Shown: one piece after another, positions 42,098 to 51,057 of the stretch
Position numbering within the stretch: position 1 is the first letter of the stretch
How the letters are laid out: each line of letters begins with the position of its first letter
Source of the DNA: Pelagibacteraceae bacterium
GTDB lineage: Bacteria; Pseudomonadota; Alphaproteobacteria; HIMB59
NCBI GenBank assembly: GCA_002705265.1
Contig: PAHR01000003.1
Location: 1 to 53,335, forward strand
Reading direction: 5' to 3'
Length of the DNA stretch: 53,335 nt
Position numbers and translations under genes: made by a program
Notes under the pieces: model-generated
The model's database searches: none
Seen by the model: the letters and a program-made list of their open reading frames with translations, nothing else
Told to the model about the DNA's origin: nothing

Positions 42098-42664
42098 TTA
42101 AAAATCACTTATAGTATCCTTAATTATTTTGCAATTCTTCTTATCAAAATACTTAAACGCACCTATGTGGAAGGGAAACTTTTTTATTGTGAAAGACTCT
42201 TTTGAAAAATTCTTAAAATCAGAATGTAAATAACTAAACTCTAAATAGTTATTAAACAGAGCTTCTGTTACCTCACATATTTTCTGAGCATTTGATTTTT
42301 TTGAAGTTATAAATAACCAATCTGAATTAATGCCCTTAAAGTAGACAACTGCTTGGAAGTTGCTTAAGTCATTATTACTGTTTATCTCACTTATATTTAT
42401 AACTGCATAGTCCGCTTCACCCAATTTTATAAGGTCTAAGTTTGATTTAGTACCTTTAGAAATAATAACATTACAGTCTAATTTATTTGTGCCACCCATA
42501 AATTTGCTTAACTCTAATTGTCGGTTAAGCATTTTACATACTCCTTTGGCAATTATGTACTCCATAGTTAATGAGGAATTACTAGCAATCTCTATTTCTA
42601 AATCATTGGTTAAAGCGCTAAGATTCAAAATTGGTAATATCAATAAAAGAACTAAATATTTCAT
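42098..42664 (-). CDS. Periplasmic TAXI-like solute-binding protein (short)
   Basis: Signal peptide at residues 1-18 (VLLLILPILNLSALT), then a 170-residue mature domain. EYIIAKGVCKMLNR and, after it, IISKGTKSNLDLIKLGEADYAVI resemble the TAXI TRAP solute-receptor pattern (ligand loop, then the GS-x-x-NL and LRSGEADFA-type segment). It is about half the normal TAXI length of 320, and no TRAP membrane component is adjacent; the neighbouring plus-strand gene is a TauE/SafE permease. Best described as a TAXI-like binding protein of unknown ligand. Confidence 0.55.
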   Translation of the reverse strand: MKYLVLLLILPILNLSALTNDLEIEIASNSSLTMEYIIAKGVCKMLNRQLELSKFMGGTNKLDCNVIISKGTKSNLDLIKLGEADYAVINISEINSNNDLSNFQAVVYFKGINSDWLFITSKKSNAQKICEVTEALFNNYLEFSYLHSDFKNFSKESFTIKKFPFHIGAFKYFDKKNCKIIKDTISDF

Positions 42665-42700
42665 ATCTATAATTTAAATTTTAAGATACTACTGATTTTA

Positions 42701-43411
42701 ATGAGTACAACTATTGTATTAATCTCATCAGCCTTTGTGGCCTATTTTTTAGAAAGCATATTTGGTTTCGGCGGAACAATTATTTTTCTTACCATAGCGG
42801 GCTTTAATATAGATTTTAAACTTGCTTTAGAAGTAGCTATGTTTGCTGGAATGTTTTCTGGATTAGCAGTTCTTATACAGTCGTATAAAAAAATGAATGT
42901 CCTACATGTTAAAAAAATTGTCTTATTAACCCTTCCTGGTGTAATTATTGGAACTTTTCTTATAGATATCCTTCAAATTAATATCTTACTAAAACTTTTT
43001 TCCTCTTTGTTGATTACATATGGGCTTCTTACACTATTAATACCAAAAATGGATTTACCTAAATGGATTGATCAAATGTTTGTTATTTTAGGTGGTTTTA
43101 TTCAAGGTATTTTTACAATTGGCGGCCCTTTTGTATTGATGGGGTATAAAAACAATTTTTCAGGAAAGCAAGAATTACGAGCCACAATGGCTGGTTTCTT
43201 CTTTTTGATAAATTTTTATAGACTGTTACAAAACTATTTTACTGGGGGGACAGTTATAGTTACTTTTTTAAGTTATTATTGGTTAGGTTTTTTTATAATG
43301 ATTGCTGTATGGATAGGTTATGTTTTTCATGTTAAAATACCTGAGAAAGTTTTTTACTTATGTATGGTACTTGGTTTGACTACTATCGGTTTTGTATTGT
43401 TGCTAAGATAA
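42701..43411 (+). CDS. TauE/SafE-family anion permease
   Basis: Inner-membrane permease of the TSUP (TauE/SafE) family, seven to eight helices in 236 residues. The N-terminal SIFGFGGTIIFLTIAGFNID and the internal repeat GGFIQGIFTIGGPFVLMGYK, both with the Gly-rich loop, are characteristic. Members export sulfite, sulfoacetate or other organic anions; ligand unknown. It is separated by three bases from the DUF3445 gene, so the two are probably cotranscribed. Confidence 0.88.
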   Translation: MSTTIVLISSAFVAYFLESIFGFGGTIIFLTIAGFNIDFKLALEVAMFAGMFSGLAVLIQSYKKMNVLHVKKIVLLTLPGVIIGTFLIDILQINILLKLFSSLLITYGLLTLLIPKMDLPKWIDQMFVILGGFIQGIFTIGGPFVLMGYKNNFSGKQELRATMAGFFFLINFYRLLQNYFTGGTVIVTFLSYYWLGFFIMIAVWIGYVFHVKIPEKVFYLCMVLGLTTIGFVLLLR

Positions 43412-43414
43412 ATA

Positions 43415-44126
43415 ATGGTTGATTGGAAAAATTATGGACCTATTTATAGTGTTGCTCCAGGGATTAAAAAATTAGGATCTCTCCCAATTATCGAGTTTGA
43501 CGATCAAGAAGAGAGGTATCTTAATCTTAAAAAAAAATCTAGGGACAATGTATTTTTTGATCCACTTTTTGATAAAAAAATGGATGTTAAGATAACTCTA
43601 AAAATTCAATCTATTCTAAAAAACGAATATCCAAAAAAAAAAATTTCAGTTTAAAAATTTTGAAGAAATAGGATATGAAATTCAAGAGGATATCGCTATT
43701 TTTCATCGATCTAACAAATTAATAGCCCTTCATGTATCCTTTCCCTCTATGTGGGTACCTAAAGAAAAAATAGGCATGACATTTGCAAGTATTCATGCGC
43801 CTGTACCAGGAATGGAAACTTTTCTAGACAATGAACAAAAGTATGTAGATATGATGGTCAATGCTGAAAAACCAATAATTAGGTATGTTTGGGGAGAACA
43901 TTTCAATTATTTACTCTGTCCTTTAGAGCCCCTAAGTGAAGGGATAAAGGTCATTCATACTGAAAGACAAACTTTCGTAGGTATGCCAAAGGACGACTTG
44001 GGAATTTTTTTTATAAGAAAAAAAGTGATTCTTTTCAAACAAACTAATAATGAATTTCAGATATGGTACAAAAAACAGGTGGCTTCTATGACAGAAGATC
44101 AGTTAGACTATAAAATTGGTCCTTAA
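43415..44126 (+). pseudogene. DUF3445 haem-dependent N-demethylase-like gene, frameshifted at an A11 run
   Basis: Two frames read as one protein of the DUF3445 family, whose members bind haem in a PAS-like domain and oxidatively demethylate amines (DmmA of dimethylamine monooxygenase belongs here). The first frame runs from ATG 43415 to a stop just after A11 at 43633-43643; removing one A joins it to FKNFEEIGYEIQEDIAIFHR, then SFPSMWVPKEKIGMTFASIH and APVPGMETFL, the family core. The total is about 236 residues, short of 250-350. Sequencing or assembly error, mutation or transcriptional slippage could each explain it. Confidence 0.75.
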
Positions 44127-44127
44127 T

Positions 44128-44316
44128 TTATTCTTTATCAGTTGTAGGAGTTGGAGGGTTATCAGGATTTGTTAAACGCTCTAATTCAGCCAACTCTTCA
44201 GCCTCTTTTTTTGCTTCTCTTTTAGCTTTTTTTGCGGCAAGTTTTTCTAAGCGCTTACGTTCCTTCTCCATTGCTCTCTCACCTGTTTTTGATTTATAAT
44301 CAAAATGTAGTCCCAT
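44128..44316 (-). CDS. Small highly charged protein (hypothetical)
   Basis: 62 residues starting MGLHFDYKSKTGERAMEKER, then a Lys/Arg/Glu/Ala-rich helix and a Pro/Thr-rich tail PDNPPTPTTDKE. It has no signal or membrane helix and no recognisable domain. Regular charge alternation suggests a single long helix. It lies tail to tail with the DUF3445 gene, one base apart, and is divergent from the PqiA-like gene. Real expression is likely but unproven. Confidence 0.6.
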   Translation of the reverse strand: MGLHFDYKSKTGERAMEKERKRLEKLAAKKAKREAKKEAEELAELERLTNPDNPPTPTTDKE

Positions 44317-44391
44317 AATAAAAAAAATATATCATAATTTTATTAAATGGAGAAATAGAACTATTAACTGTATAGAATCATTGAGATTACT

Positions 44392-44829
44392 ATGAAATTA
44401 AAAAAAACATATCTTGGCTTATACCTTTCGATTCAGTTTTTGCTATTTAGTGGGTTCTTATTTTTTCCATTATTCTCAGTAGAAAATTTCTTCTTTTTTA
44501 CTCAAAAAAAAAATATCATAAATATACTAATAGCCCTTTATGAAAATTCAGAAATTTTTTTATTTTTAATATTATTTATTAGTACTGTTTTAATTCCAGG
44601 TTTAAAATTTATATTTTCCATACTGACTTATTTAGATCCATCAATTAAAACCACAAGGAAATTACTTTACTTTTTTACTAAATGGTCAATGTTGGATTTA
44701 TTGCTTATAGCTATAGCAGTAACAGTTTTTAAATTATCTATTTTTACTGAAATGAAAGTTGAATTAGGAAGTTATTTTCTATGTGCTTTTGTTGTACTCT
44801 CAATATTTTTTGAAGAAAAATATAACTAA
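44392..44829 (+). CDS. PqiA-like membrane protein
   Basis: 145-residue inner-membrane protein with four helices. ILFISTVLIPGLKFIFSILT and KLLYFFTKWSMLDLLLIAIA correspond to the conserved Pro-x-x-K and the W-S-M-L-D block of paraquat-inducible protein A; the C-terminal ELGSYFLCAFVVLSIFFE also fits. It represents one PqiA domain rather than the two of E. coli PqiA, without the pqiB and pqiC partners. The last four bases overlap the dipeptidase stop on the other strand. Confidence 0.75.
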   Translation: MKLKKTYLGLYLSIQFLLFSGFLFFPLFSVENFFFFTQKKNIINILIALYENSEIFLFLILFISTVLIPGLKFIFSILTYLDPSIKTTRKLLYFFTKWSMLDLLLIAIAVTVFKLSIFTEMKVELGSYFLCAFVVLSIFFEEKYN

Positions 44830-45905
44830 CCTAATATTTTACTGATAACATTAACCCAATTATCATGACATAGTTTTTTCATTAACTGGTCATTGAAGCC
44901 ATGGTTTTTCATTAATAGTCTCAATTTATTTAATCCTAATACATCATTTATACCTGAAGGAATTAACGCACCATCAAAATCAGAACCAAACCCAACCTTA
45001 TCATCCCCTAATTTTTCAATTAAATAATTAAAATGTCTTAATATAATATCTAGATCGGTGTCTGCTAGCATTTTTCCATCTGTTCTTAAAAATGCTGGCG
45101 CAAAATTAACTCCTACCATTCCTCCCGAATCTTTAATAGCGGATAATTGTTTATCAGTTAAATTTCTTGTGTGTGTGCAAATTGAATGAGCATTACTATG
45201 AGTAGCTATAAGAGGTGACTGAGATAATTTTTCTATATCCCAAAACCCTTTTTCATTGAGATGAGATAAATCTATAATGATTTTACGTTTGTTGCATTCC
45301 TTTATTAATTGTTTACCAATTTCTGTTAATCCTTCTCCCGTATCGGGGGAACTTGGAAATTTAAAAGGTACTCCATGAGCAAAAAGTGTCGGTCTACTCC
45401 AAACAGGACCTATTGAACGGAGACCTAAATCATAAAGAGTATCTAAATTCTCTAAATCACTTCCAATTGCTTCAGCGCCTTCTATATGCATGATCACAGA
45501 TAGTTTTTTGTTTAATATAGACTCATTCAAGTCTTTTGCATTTTTACAAATTTTGATTTCACCTTTTGATTGTTTTTCAATGTTTTTTAAAATATCAATT
45601 TTTTGCAATACTATTGGAAGAGCTAATGAAACATCAACTGGCTTTGGAAGTGGTAACTCATATGAATCATTTTCCATATCATCATATCTGATAGGCTTAT
45701 CAGCAGATTTAATTTTTTCTTCCTGAGAAGGCACATAAATAGCAAAAAAACCTCCTATAAAACCAGCTTCTTTAATTCTTGGGAAGTCTAGATGACCCTC
45801 ATTATCTCCTTTAAGGAAGTCCTCGTGGACACTTTCTTTATCTTTTAAAAACAATCTAAATAAGACGTCATTATGACCATCAAATATTTTCATGTTTTCA
45901 TTCAT
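44826..45905 (-). CDS. Membrane dipeptidase (M19 renal dipeptidase family)
   Basis: Zinc amidohydrolase-fold peptidase that cleaves dipeptides. The metal and catalytic segments are in order: DGHNDVLFRLF (His and Asp of the N-terminal metal motif), MHIEGAEAIG with the bridging Glu, IDLSHLNEKGFWDI, ATHSNAHSICTHTRNL and GFGSDFDGA. 359 residues is normal. The first ATG gives MNENMKIFDG; a start at Met5 is equally possible. No signal peptide, so probably cytoplasmic, recycling dipeptides or detoxifying; neighbours include amino-acid exporters and an uptake system. Confidence 0.92.
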   Translation of the reverse strand: MNENMKIFDGHNDVLFRLFLKDKESVHEDFLKGDNEGHLDFPRIKEAGFIGGFFAIYVPSQEEKIKSADKPIRYDDMENDSYELPLPKPVDVSLALPIVLQKIDILKNIEKQSKGEIKICKNAKDLNESILNKKLSVIMHIEGAEAIGSDLENLDTLYDLGLRSIGPVWSRPTLFAHGVPFKFPSSPDTGEGLTEIGKQLIKECNKRKIIIDLSHLNEKGFWDIEKLSQSPLIATHSNAHSICTHTRNLTDKQLSAIKDSGGMVGVNFAPAFLRTDGKMLADTDLDIILRHFNYLIEKLGDDKVGFGSDFDGALIPSGINDVLGLNKLRLLMKNHGFNDQLMKKLCHDNWVNVISKILG

Positions 45906-45990
45906 TAAAAAACATTTTGCTCATTTATCCAATATTTCCAACTATTTTATTCCTTGATAAATAACTTTTTTATCCATAAACATAGCCTCA

Positions 45991-46599
45991 ATGGATTTCT
46001 ATACTATTATTTCAATTGCAGTTGCAGCTTTTATATTTGGGATCACTCCAGGACCTGGGACATTAGCTGTGTTATCTGTTTCTACATCACAAGGATTTAA
46101 ACCTGGGGTTATTCTTAGTGCTGGCGAAGCTATGGGAGATGTCATGTACTTAACCTTTGCAATACTGTCTTTAGGATATTTAGCAGAAGTTTTAGACCCA
46201 GTAATAAAGCTTGTTCGTTGGATCGGCGCTGCCTATATAATGTATTTAGGTATTTTTCAAATAAGACTAAAAGGATTAAATCTAAGAAATAAACATAAAT
46301 CAAATTCATCTATTAAAACTTTATTAATAGGTTTCTTAATTGGAAGCACTAACCCAAAAGTGATTGTATTTTATTTATCCTTTATTCCACTATTTATTAA
46401 CTTAAGTGCCTTAAACTTATTTACAGGGATACAACTGGTCATAACAATTTACCTGAGTGTATTTTTTGCCTGTTTTGTCGTTTGTTTAAGTGGGAATCAA
46501 TTAAGGAAAATGATTGAAAATCCTATTTATTCTAGAAGACTCAATATCGCAACTGGGTCTATGATGGTTTTAGTAGGAATATTTTTGTTTATAAGCTAA
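45991..46599 (+). CDS. LysE/RhtB-family amino-acid exporter
   Basis: Six-helix inner-membrane translocator, 202 residues. FIFGITPGPGTLAVLSVSTS near residues 14-33 and GFLIGSTNPKVIVFYLSFIP near 113-132 are the RhtB signature. Substrate likely a neutral amino acid or homoserine-type compound, by family. The ATG at 45991 follows an 85-base gap from the divergent M19 dipeptidase gene. It is the second of three exporters of this superfamily within 7 kb. Confidence 0.9.
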   Translation: MDFYTIISIAVAAFIFGITPGPGTLAVLSVSTSQGFKPGVILSAGEAMGDVMYLTFAILSLGYLAEVLDPVIKLVRWIGAAYIMYLGIFQIRLKGLNLRNKHKSNSSIKTLLIGFLIGSTNPKVIVFYLSFIPLFINLSALNLFTGIQLVITIYLSVFFACFVVCLSGNQLRKMIENPIYSRRLNIATGSMMVLVGIFLFIS

Positions 46600-46633
46600 T
46601 TGCTTAATAATATTAAAAGCTTAGCATTAATAA

Positions 46634-46931
46634 GTGATTAAATTCATTTTACTCTTCTTTAGTTCTTTTTTTTTTAAATAGTTTTGCGGTTAGTGGGCAG
46701 TTAATACCTAATGGAAATTACGAGCTTATTTGGAAGCACACTAATAAAAAAAACAATAAAACAGAAATACTTGTTATAGATTATGCTGAAATAATTGATG
46801 GAAACGTCAATTTTATATCAATGCCTTGTGCAACTGGACTTGAGGCATACGCTAGAAAAAATTTCAGATATCAAGCTTCTAAAGACTTATCAAAGAGAGA
46901 AATTATAAAAGCATTAATCGCAAGCCTTTAA
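46634..46931 (+). pseudogene. Small secreted protein gene, frameshifted at a T10 run
   Basis: GTG at 46634 begins a signal peptide MIKFILLFFSSFFF that hits a stop after T10 at 46666-46675. Removing one T continues it as LNSFAVSGQLIPNGNYELIW, a plausible cleavage region, and a clean frame to TAA at 46931 ending REIIKALIASL. The result is a periplasmic or secreted protein of about 98 residues with one cysteine (SMPCATGLEA). I recognise no family. As it stands the downstream frame has no start codon before its middle. Confidence 0.5.
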
Positions 46932-47022
46932 AGCTGTATCATTTTTAGACATCAGCAGTCTTTTAATAACAAAGGTAATTTGTAAAAAAAAATCTTATTT
47001 TGTAAGAAAGAAAGGATAATTA
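46932..47022. other. Intergenic gap before the small-gene pair
   Basis: 91 bases between the frameshifted secreted-protein gene and the 59-residue ORF. It contains an A9 tract near 46985 and a GGA-type ribosome-binding site just before the ATG at 47023; no hairpin or promoter strong enough to call. Confidence 0.3.
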
Positions 47023-47202
47023 ATGAATAAAATTTATACTAACGCTTTAAGATCAATGGGTTCTTTAACTAACTTATTTTCTAATAAAAATGACGGGATT
47101 ATTAACTTTTGTAAAGTAGAATATGGTAATGACTGGCGATGGGCCTATACGCATTTCCAAGAACACAAAACTTTGCCAAAATTTATCAAGGAGGTAATTT
47201 AA
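47023..47202 (+). CDS. Small protein of 59 residues (hypothetical)
   Basis: ATG 47023 with AAAGGA seven bases upstream. Begins MNKIYTNALRSMGSLTNLFS and ends EHKTLPKFIKEVI, with a central aromatic stretch FCKVEYGNDWRWAYTHF. No signal, helix pattern compatible with a small globular or regulatory protein. Its TAA overlaps the next ATG (TAATG), and a strong AAGGAGG for that next gene lies inside this one, showing that both are meant to be translated. Family unknown to me; such short proteins occur in marine alphaproteobacteria. Confidence 0.65.
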   Translation: MNKIYTNALRSMGSLTNLFSNKNDGIINFCKVEYGNDWRWAYTHFQEHKTLPKFIKEVI

Positions 47203-47369
47203 TGAAAACTATTGTTGAATATTTTAAAGAAATATTAAATAAAAAAAATAAGCAAATGTCCTGGGAAGATAAATATTTAGCACAATCAGTTGATCTTTAT
47301 GATCTTGAAAGAAGACAAAAAGAACTAGATTACAAAAACTCTTCCAACTTTAATTTTAGAATGAAGTAA
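47202..47369 (+). CDS. DUF3563-like small protein
   Basis: A 55-residue protein whose start is set by the AAGGAGG at 47188-47194, eight bases before the ATG; the longer in-frame reading from 47139 would overlap the preceding gene in another frame. DKYLAQSVDLYDLERRQKELDY matches the core of DUF3563, a small family common in proteobacteria with unknown function. It converges on the LysE-type exporter gene with 23 bases between the stop codons. Confidence 0.6.
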   Translation: MKTIVEYFKEILNKKNKQMSWEDKYLAQSVDLYDLERRQKELDYKNSSNFNFRMK

Positions 47370-47392
47370 AATTGATATATTTACTTTATACT

Positions 47393-48022
47393 TTAAGTTA
47401 AAATCCAAATTTCAATACCGACAAATAAAAAAAGCAAAGAAAAAACTAAGTTAACCAAGCTCTTTGGTTTATTTAAATAAGCTGAAATATTGCCCATAGT
47501 GAAAACATATCCCATAAAAGTGTAGCTAATTGCTGAAAGAATATAGGTACCTATTGAAAATATTGATGCTTGATTAAAAGATAGGGCGTATTGAAATTTT
47601 AAAGTTGCTAGAGCTGACCAAAAGGCAAAAGCTTTAGGGTTTGTCATGGTTACAACCAAACCTCTTAAAAAGTATTCTTTATTACTTGAAAAATTTGTAT
47701 TTTTTATAAAATCTTCCTTGGAATATAAATATTGTTTTAAGGATTGGTAGCTCAAATAGATCATATATCCAGAAGCTACTAGCTTTAATATCAAAAAACC
47801 AAATCCTAAATTTTGTGAAAATAACATTGATATTCCAGTTGTGGCCATAAAGCACCAAAAAGAAGATCCAACTGCTATTCCAAGTGAAGTTATAAAAACT
47901 TTAAAAATACTTCCTTTTATACCAATGGAAGCTGTTAAAAAAGTATTTGGCCCTGGAAGCCATACTGCTAGGCAAAAAATTCCCCAAGCTGAAACTAACG
48001 ATAACCAAAAATTTATATCCAT
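47393..48022 (-). CDS. LysE-family translocator
   Basis: Six-helix inner-membrane exporter, 209 residues. VWLPGPNTFLTASIGIKGSI near 21-40 and RGLVVTMTNPKAFAFWSALA near 120-139 are family hallmarks (PGPN and NPK). It lies just downstream of aapP on the same strand with a 10-base gap, so it may share the transcript of the amino-acid uptake operon, a curious pairing of import and export. Substrate unknown. Confidence 0.88.
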   Translation of the reverse strand: MDINFWLSLVSAWGIFCLAVWLPGPNTFLTASIGIKGSIFKVFITSLGIAVGSSFWCFMATTGISMLFSQNLGFGFLILKLVASGYMIYLSYQSLKQYLYSKEDFIKNTNFSSNKEYFLRGLVVTMTNPKAFAFWSALATLKFQYALSFNQASIFSIGTYILSAISYTFMGYVFTMGNISAYLNKPKSLVNLVFSLLFLFVGIEIWILT

Positions 48023-48032
48023 TAAAAATGGA

Positions 48033-48773
48033 TTAGTGATTAAGAATTTGACTTAAAAATAACTTTGTCCTGTCATTTTTTGGATTATTAAAGAACTCAG
48101 AAGGACTGGCTTGTTCAACTATATTTCCTTCATCCATAAAAATCATTTGATCAGCAACGGTTTTTGCAAAACCCATTTCATGAGTAACAACAAGCATAGT
48201 CATTCCCTCTTCCGCTAATTGTATCATCACATCTAAAACCTCTTTAATCATCTCTGGATCAAGAGCTGATGTAGGCTCATCAAAAAGCATAATTTTAGGA
48301 TTCATAGCTAATGATCTAGCTATAGCTACTCTTTGCTGCTGACCTCCAGATAACTGGCCAGGAAATTTTAGAGCTTGCTCTGGTATTTTAACTTTTTCAA
48401 GATAAGTCATTGCTACTTCTTCAGCCTCTTTTTTTGGCATTTTTTTAACCCAAATTGGCGCTAAACTAATATTATCTAAAACAGATAGGTGCGGAAATAA
48501 ATTAAATTGTTGGAACACCATACCAACTTCTCTTCTAATAGTGTCAATATTTTTGAGATCACCTGTTAATTCTGTGCCATGTACAAAAATCTTTCCTTCT
48601 TGATGGGCTTCAAGTCGGTTAATACATCTAATCATTGTTGACTTACCAGATCCACTAGGACCACAGATAACAATTTTTTGTCCTTTGTTTACTACTAAGT
48701 CTATATCTTTAAGAACATGGAAATCATCATACCATTTGTTAACTTTTTCTAATGTTATTACTTGTTCACTCAT
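48033..48773 (-). CDS. aapP: General L-amino-acid ABC transporter, ATP-binding protein
   Basis: ATPase of the polar amino-acid uptake family (AapP/GlnQ/YhdZ-like). Walker [10 protein letters not shown] at residues 38-46, Q-loop [16 protein letters not shown], signature [16 protein letters not shown], Walker [15 protein letters not shown] and the switch histidine in VVTHEMGFA. 246 residues is normal. Its ATG overlaps the aapM stop (TAATG). With the neighbouring permeases and binding protein, the transporter is complete. Confidence 0.95.
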   Translation of the reverse strand: MSEQVITLEKVNKWYDDFHVLKDIDLVVNKGQKIVICGPSGSGKSTMIRCINRLEAHQEGKIFVHGTELTGDLKNIDTIRREVGMVFQQFNLFPHLSVLDNISLAPIWVKKMPKKEAEEVAMTYLEKVKIPEQALKFPGQLSGGQQQRVAIARSLAMNPKIMLFDEPTSALDPEMIKEVLDVMIQLAEEGMTMLVVTHEMGFAKTVADQMIFMDEGNIVEQASPSEFFNNPKNDRTKLFLSQILNH

Positions 48774-49876
48774 TAACTACTATTATCCGTTTTTAATTTT
48801 TTCTCAAGATATAAGCTATATCGTGACATTGCAAAGCAAAAGATAAAGAAAACAATAGCAACAAAAACATAAACTTCATAATACAGCTTTGTCCAAGTCA
48901 TATCCGCTAATGCAGCTCTTCCAATCCCAAGTAAGTCGAATAGTCCTATTATAAGGACAAGTGAAGTATCCTTAAATAATCCAATAGAAGTATTGACTAT
49001 TGGTGGAATAGAAATTCTTAAAGCTTGTGGTAAAACAATTTTTCTGGTGCTTTGCCAATAAGTTAAGCCCATTGATCGGGCAGCTTCAATCTGACCTCTA
49101 GGTATCGCTTGAAGGCCGCCTCTTATAGCTTCAGCCATGTAAGCTGATTGGAAAAGTGTAACTGCAACCAATGCTCGAAGTAAGTTGTCAGGACTAACGC
49201 CATCAGGCAAAAATAAAGGTAACATAACATTAGCTGTAAATAGCAAGGTAATTAAAGGAACACCTCTTATAAATTCAATAAATATTACACATAGAAGACT
49301 TATGATTGGCATATTCGACCTTCTACCTAGGGCTAAAGCTATACTTAAAGGAAAAGCAAGAGCTATTCCGGTTACACCTAAAAATAAGGTAACTAAAAGC
49401 CCTCCCCATTTATTAGTACCTACAGTTGTTAAGCTGGGACCTCCATAAAGAAGATAAAAAGCTATAAAAGGGAATGCTAATGTGAAGTATAGTAAATATT
49501 TTCTAAAAGGAACTTTATCAAAGAAGATAGCAACTAAAGCAAATGGCAAAAGAAAAAATACTAAGTTCACTCTCCAAACTTCTGCAGCGGGATAAAAGCC
49601 ATACATAAATTGATAAAATCTTACATGAATGATCGCCCAACATGCGCCGTAACTACCAGGTTCAATATTTTTAGAACAGAAAGTTCGATCAATAATTCTT
49701 TCTCCCCTGAAGTTTGTAAGAAAGTCCGCTTTAAATACAGCCCAATCAAGAAAGAAAACTGATACTTCATAAATGAAGTAAATAGATAAAACGGTAAGTA
49801 ATGTATTAATCCAACTAGAAAATAAATTTTTTTTAGACCATATTAAAAATTTATTTGAATAAACTATGCTACTCAT
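48773..49876 (-). CDS. aapM: General L-amino-acid ABC transporter, permease AapM
   Basis: Inner-membrane permease of the HisM/GlnP family with the long N-terminal extension typical of AapM: helices near 23-45 and 95-115 come before the transport core. The EAA-type loop is in [21 protein letters not shown], and [16 protein letters not shown] is the usual following segment. 367 residues, normal. Overlaps aapQ by 4 bases (ATGA) and aapP by one. Confidence 0.94.
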   Translation of the reverse strand: MSSIVYSNKFLIWSKKNLFSSWINTLLTVLSIYFIYEVSVFFLDWAVFKADFLTNFRGERIIDRTFCSKNIEPGSYGACWAIIHVRFYQFMYGFYPAAEVWRVNLVFFLLPFALVAIFFDKVPFRKYLLYFTLAFPFIAFYLLYGGPSLTTVGTNKWGGLLVTLFLGVTGIALAFPLSIALALGRRSNMPIISLLCVIFIEFIRGVPLITLLFTANVMLPLFLPDGVSPDNLLRALVAVTLFQSAYMAEAIRGGLQAIPRGQIEAARSMGLTYWQSTRKIVLPQALRISIPPIVNTSIGLFKDTSLVLIIGLFDLLGIGRAALADMTWTKLYYEVYVFVAIVFFIFCFAMSRYSLYLEKKLKTDNSS

Positions 49877-51042
49877 GCGTTACCTTTAAACTGAACCATG
49901 CGATTATAAAAATTCATCAATACTGAAATAGTTAAGCTCATAATTAAATAAGTAACCATTACAATTAACATAATCTCTATAGCTTTACCTGTTTGATTTA
50001 ATGAAATTCCTCCAAATCCATGGACTAAATCTGAATATCCAATAGCAATTCCAAGAGATGAATTTTTAGTAAGGTTTAGATACTGTGAAGTTAAGGGAGG
50101 TATAATCACTCTAAGTGCTTGAGGTATAACTATTAACCTCATAACCAAACTACTTTTCAACCCCAAAGCTTGAGAAGCTTCCCTTTGTCCTTTTGATACA
50201 GCAATAATGCCAGAACGAACAGTTTCGGAAATAAAAGCAGCAGTATATATAGATAACCCAAGTAACATTCCTGCAAACTCTGGTCTTATAACCATACCTC
50301 CCTTAAAATTAAATCCTTTTAATATAGGGTGTTCAAATTCAAGAGGCATTCCCATAATATAGAAAAATACAACGGGAGTAAAAATAATGATTGCGGACAT
50401 TATTGAGAAAATAGGAAACTGCTTACCAGTTTGGTTTTGTTTATTTTTTAAAAATTTTCTTAAAAAAAATGAAAATATTATTGCTAAAATAAAACTCCAA
50501 GTTACAACTGAAAAACCTTCTTTAAAAATAGGAGCAGGAGAATACAATCCTCGGTTTGATAAGTAAAAATATTCAAAAAATTGGATGGCTTTCTTTATCT
50601 TTGGTAAGTGAATGAGAATGCTATACCAAAGAATAATCTGTAAAAGAACAGGAACATTTCTTGTAAATTCTACATATACATAGGCTATATTTCTAAAAAG
50701 CCAGTTGCTAGAGAGTCGGATAATTCCAACTAAAAAACCTAAAATTGTCGCCAAAAATATTCCGCAAATTGATACTAAAAGTGTATTAAGAACTCCAACA
50801 TAGTAAGCTCTTAAATGTGTATCCTTGCTAGTGAAATCTATAAGAGAGAAGCTTATGTCATAGCCAGCCGACATGCCTAAAAACTCAAAACCAGTTCCTA
50901 TTCCTCTTTTTTCTAAATTGTAAGCTGTTGTTTGAGAAATTGAATAAACTAAGAGAGCAAAAAAACCTATAACTAAGGTTTGAATAACTATAGATCTGAT
51001 TTTTTCATCAAAAATTAGCTTTCTTAGGAAGTTATTTTGCAT
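49873..51042 (-). CDS. aapQ: General L-amino-acid ABC transporter, permease AapQ
   Basis: Partner permease of AapM, 389 residues, also with an extended central region between the early and late helices. AAFISETVRSGIIAVSKGQR and LIVIPQALRVIIPPLTSQYL are the conserved cytoplasmic loop. Start MQNNFLRKLIFDEKIRS matches AapQ N-termini. It lies 61 bases downstream of aapJ, the gap being filled by a stable hairpin that may separate high aapJ expression from lower permease expression. Confidence 0.94.
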   Translation of the reverse strand: MQNNFLRKLIFDEKIRSIVIQTLVIGFFALLVYSISQTTAYNLEKRGIGTGFEFLGMSAGYDISFSLIDFTSKDTHLRAYYVGVLNTLLVSICGIFLATILGFLVGIIRLSSNWLFRNIAYVYVEFTRNVPVLLQIILWYSILIHLPKIKKAIQFFEYFYLSNRGLYSPAPIFKEGFSVVTWSFILAIIFSFFLRKFLKNKQNQTGKQFPIFSIMSAIIIFTPVVFFYIMGMPLEFEHPILKGFNFKGGMVIRPEFAGMLLGLSIYTAAFISETVRSGIIAVSKGQREASQALGLKSSLVMRLIVIPQALRVIIPPLTSQYLNLTKNSSLGIAIGYSDLVHGFGGISLNQTGKAIEIMLIVMVTYLIMSLTISVLMNFYNRMVQFKGNA

Positions 51043-51057
51043 AGAAGGTAGCTAATC

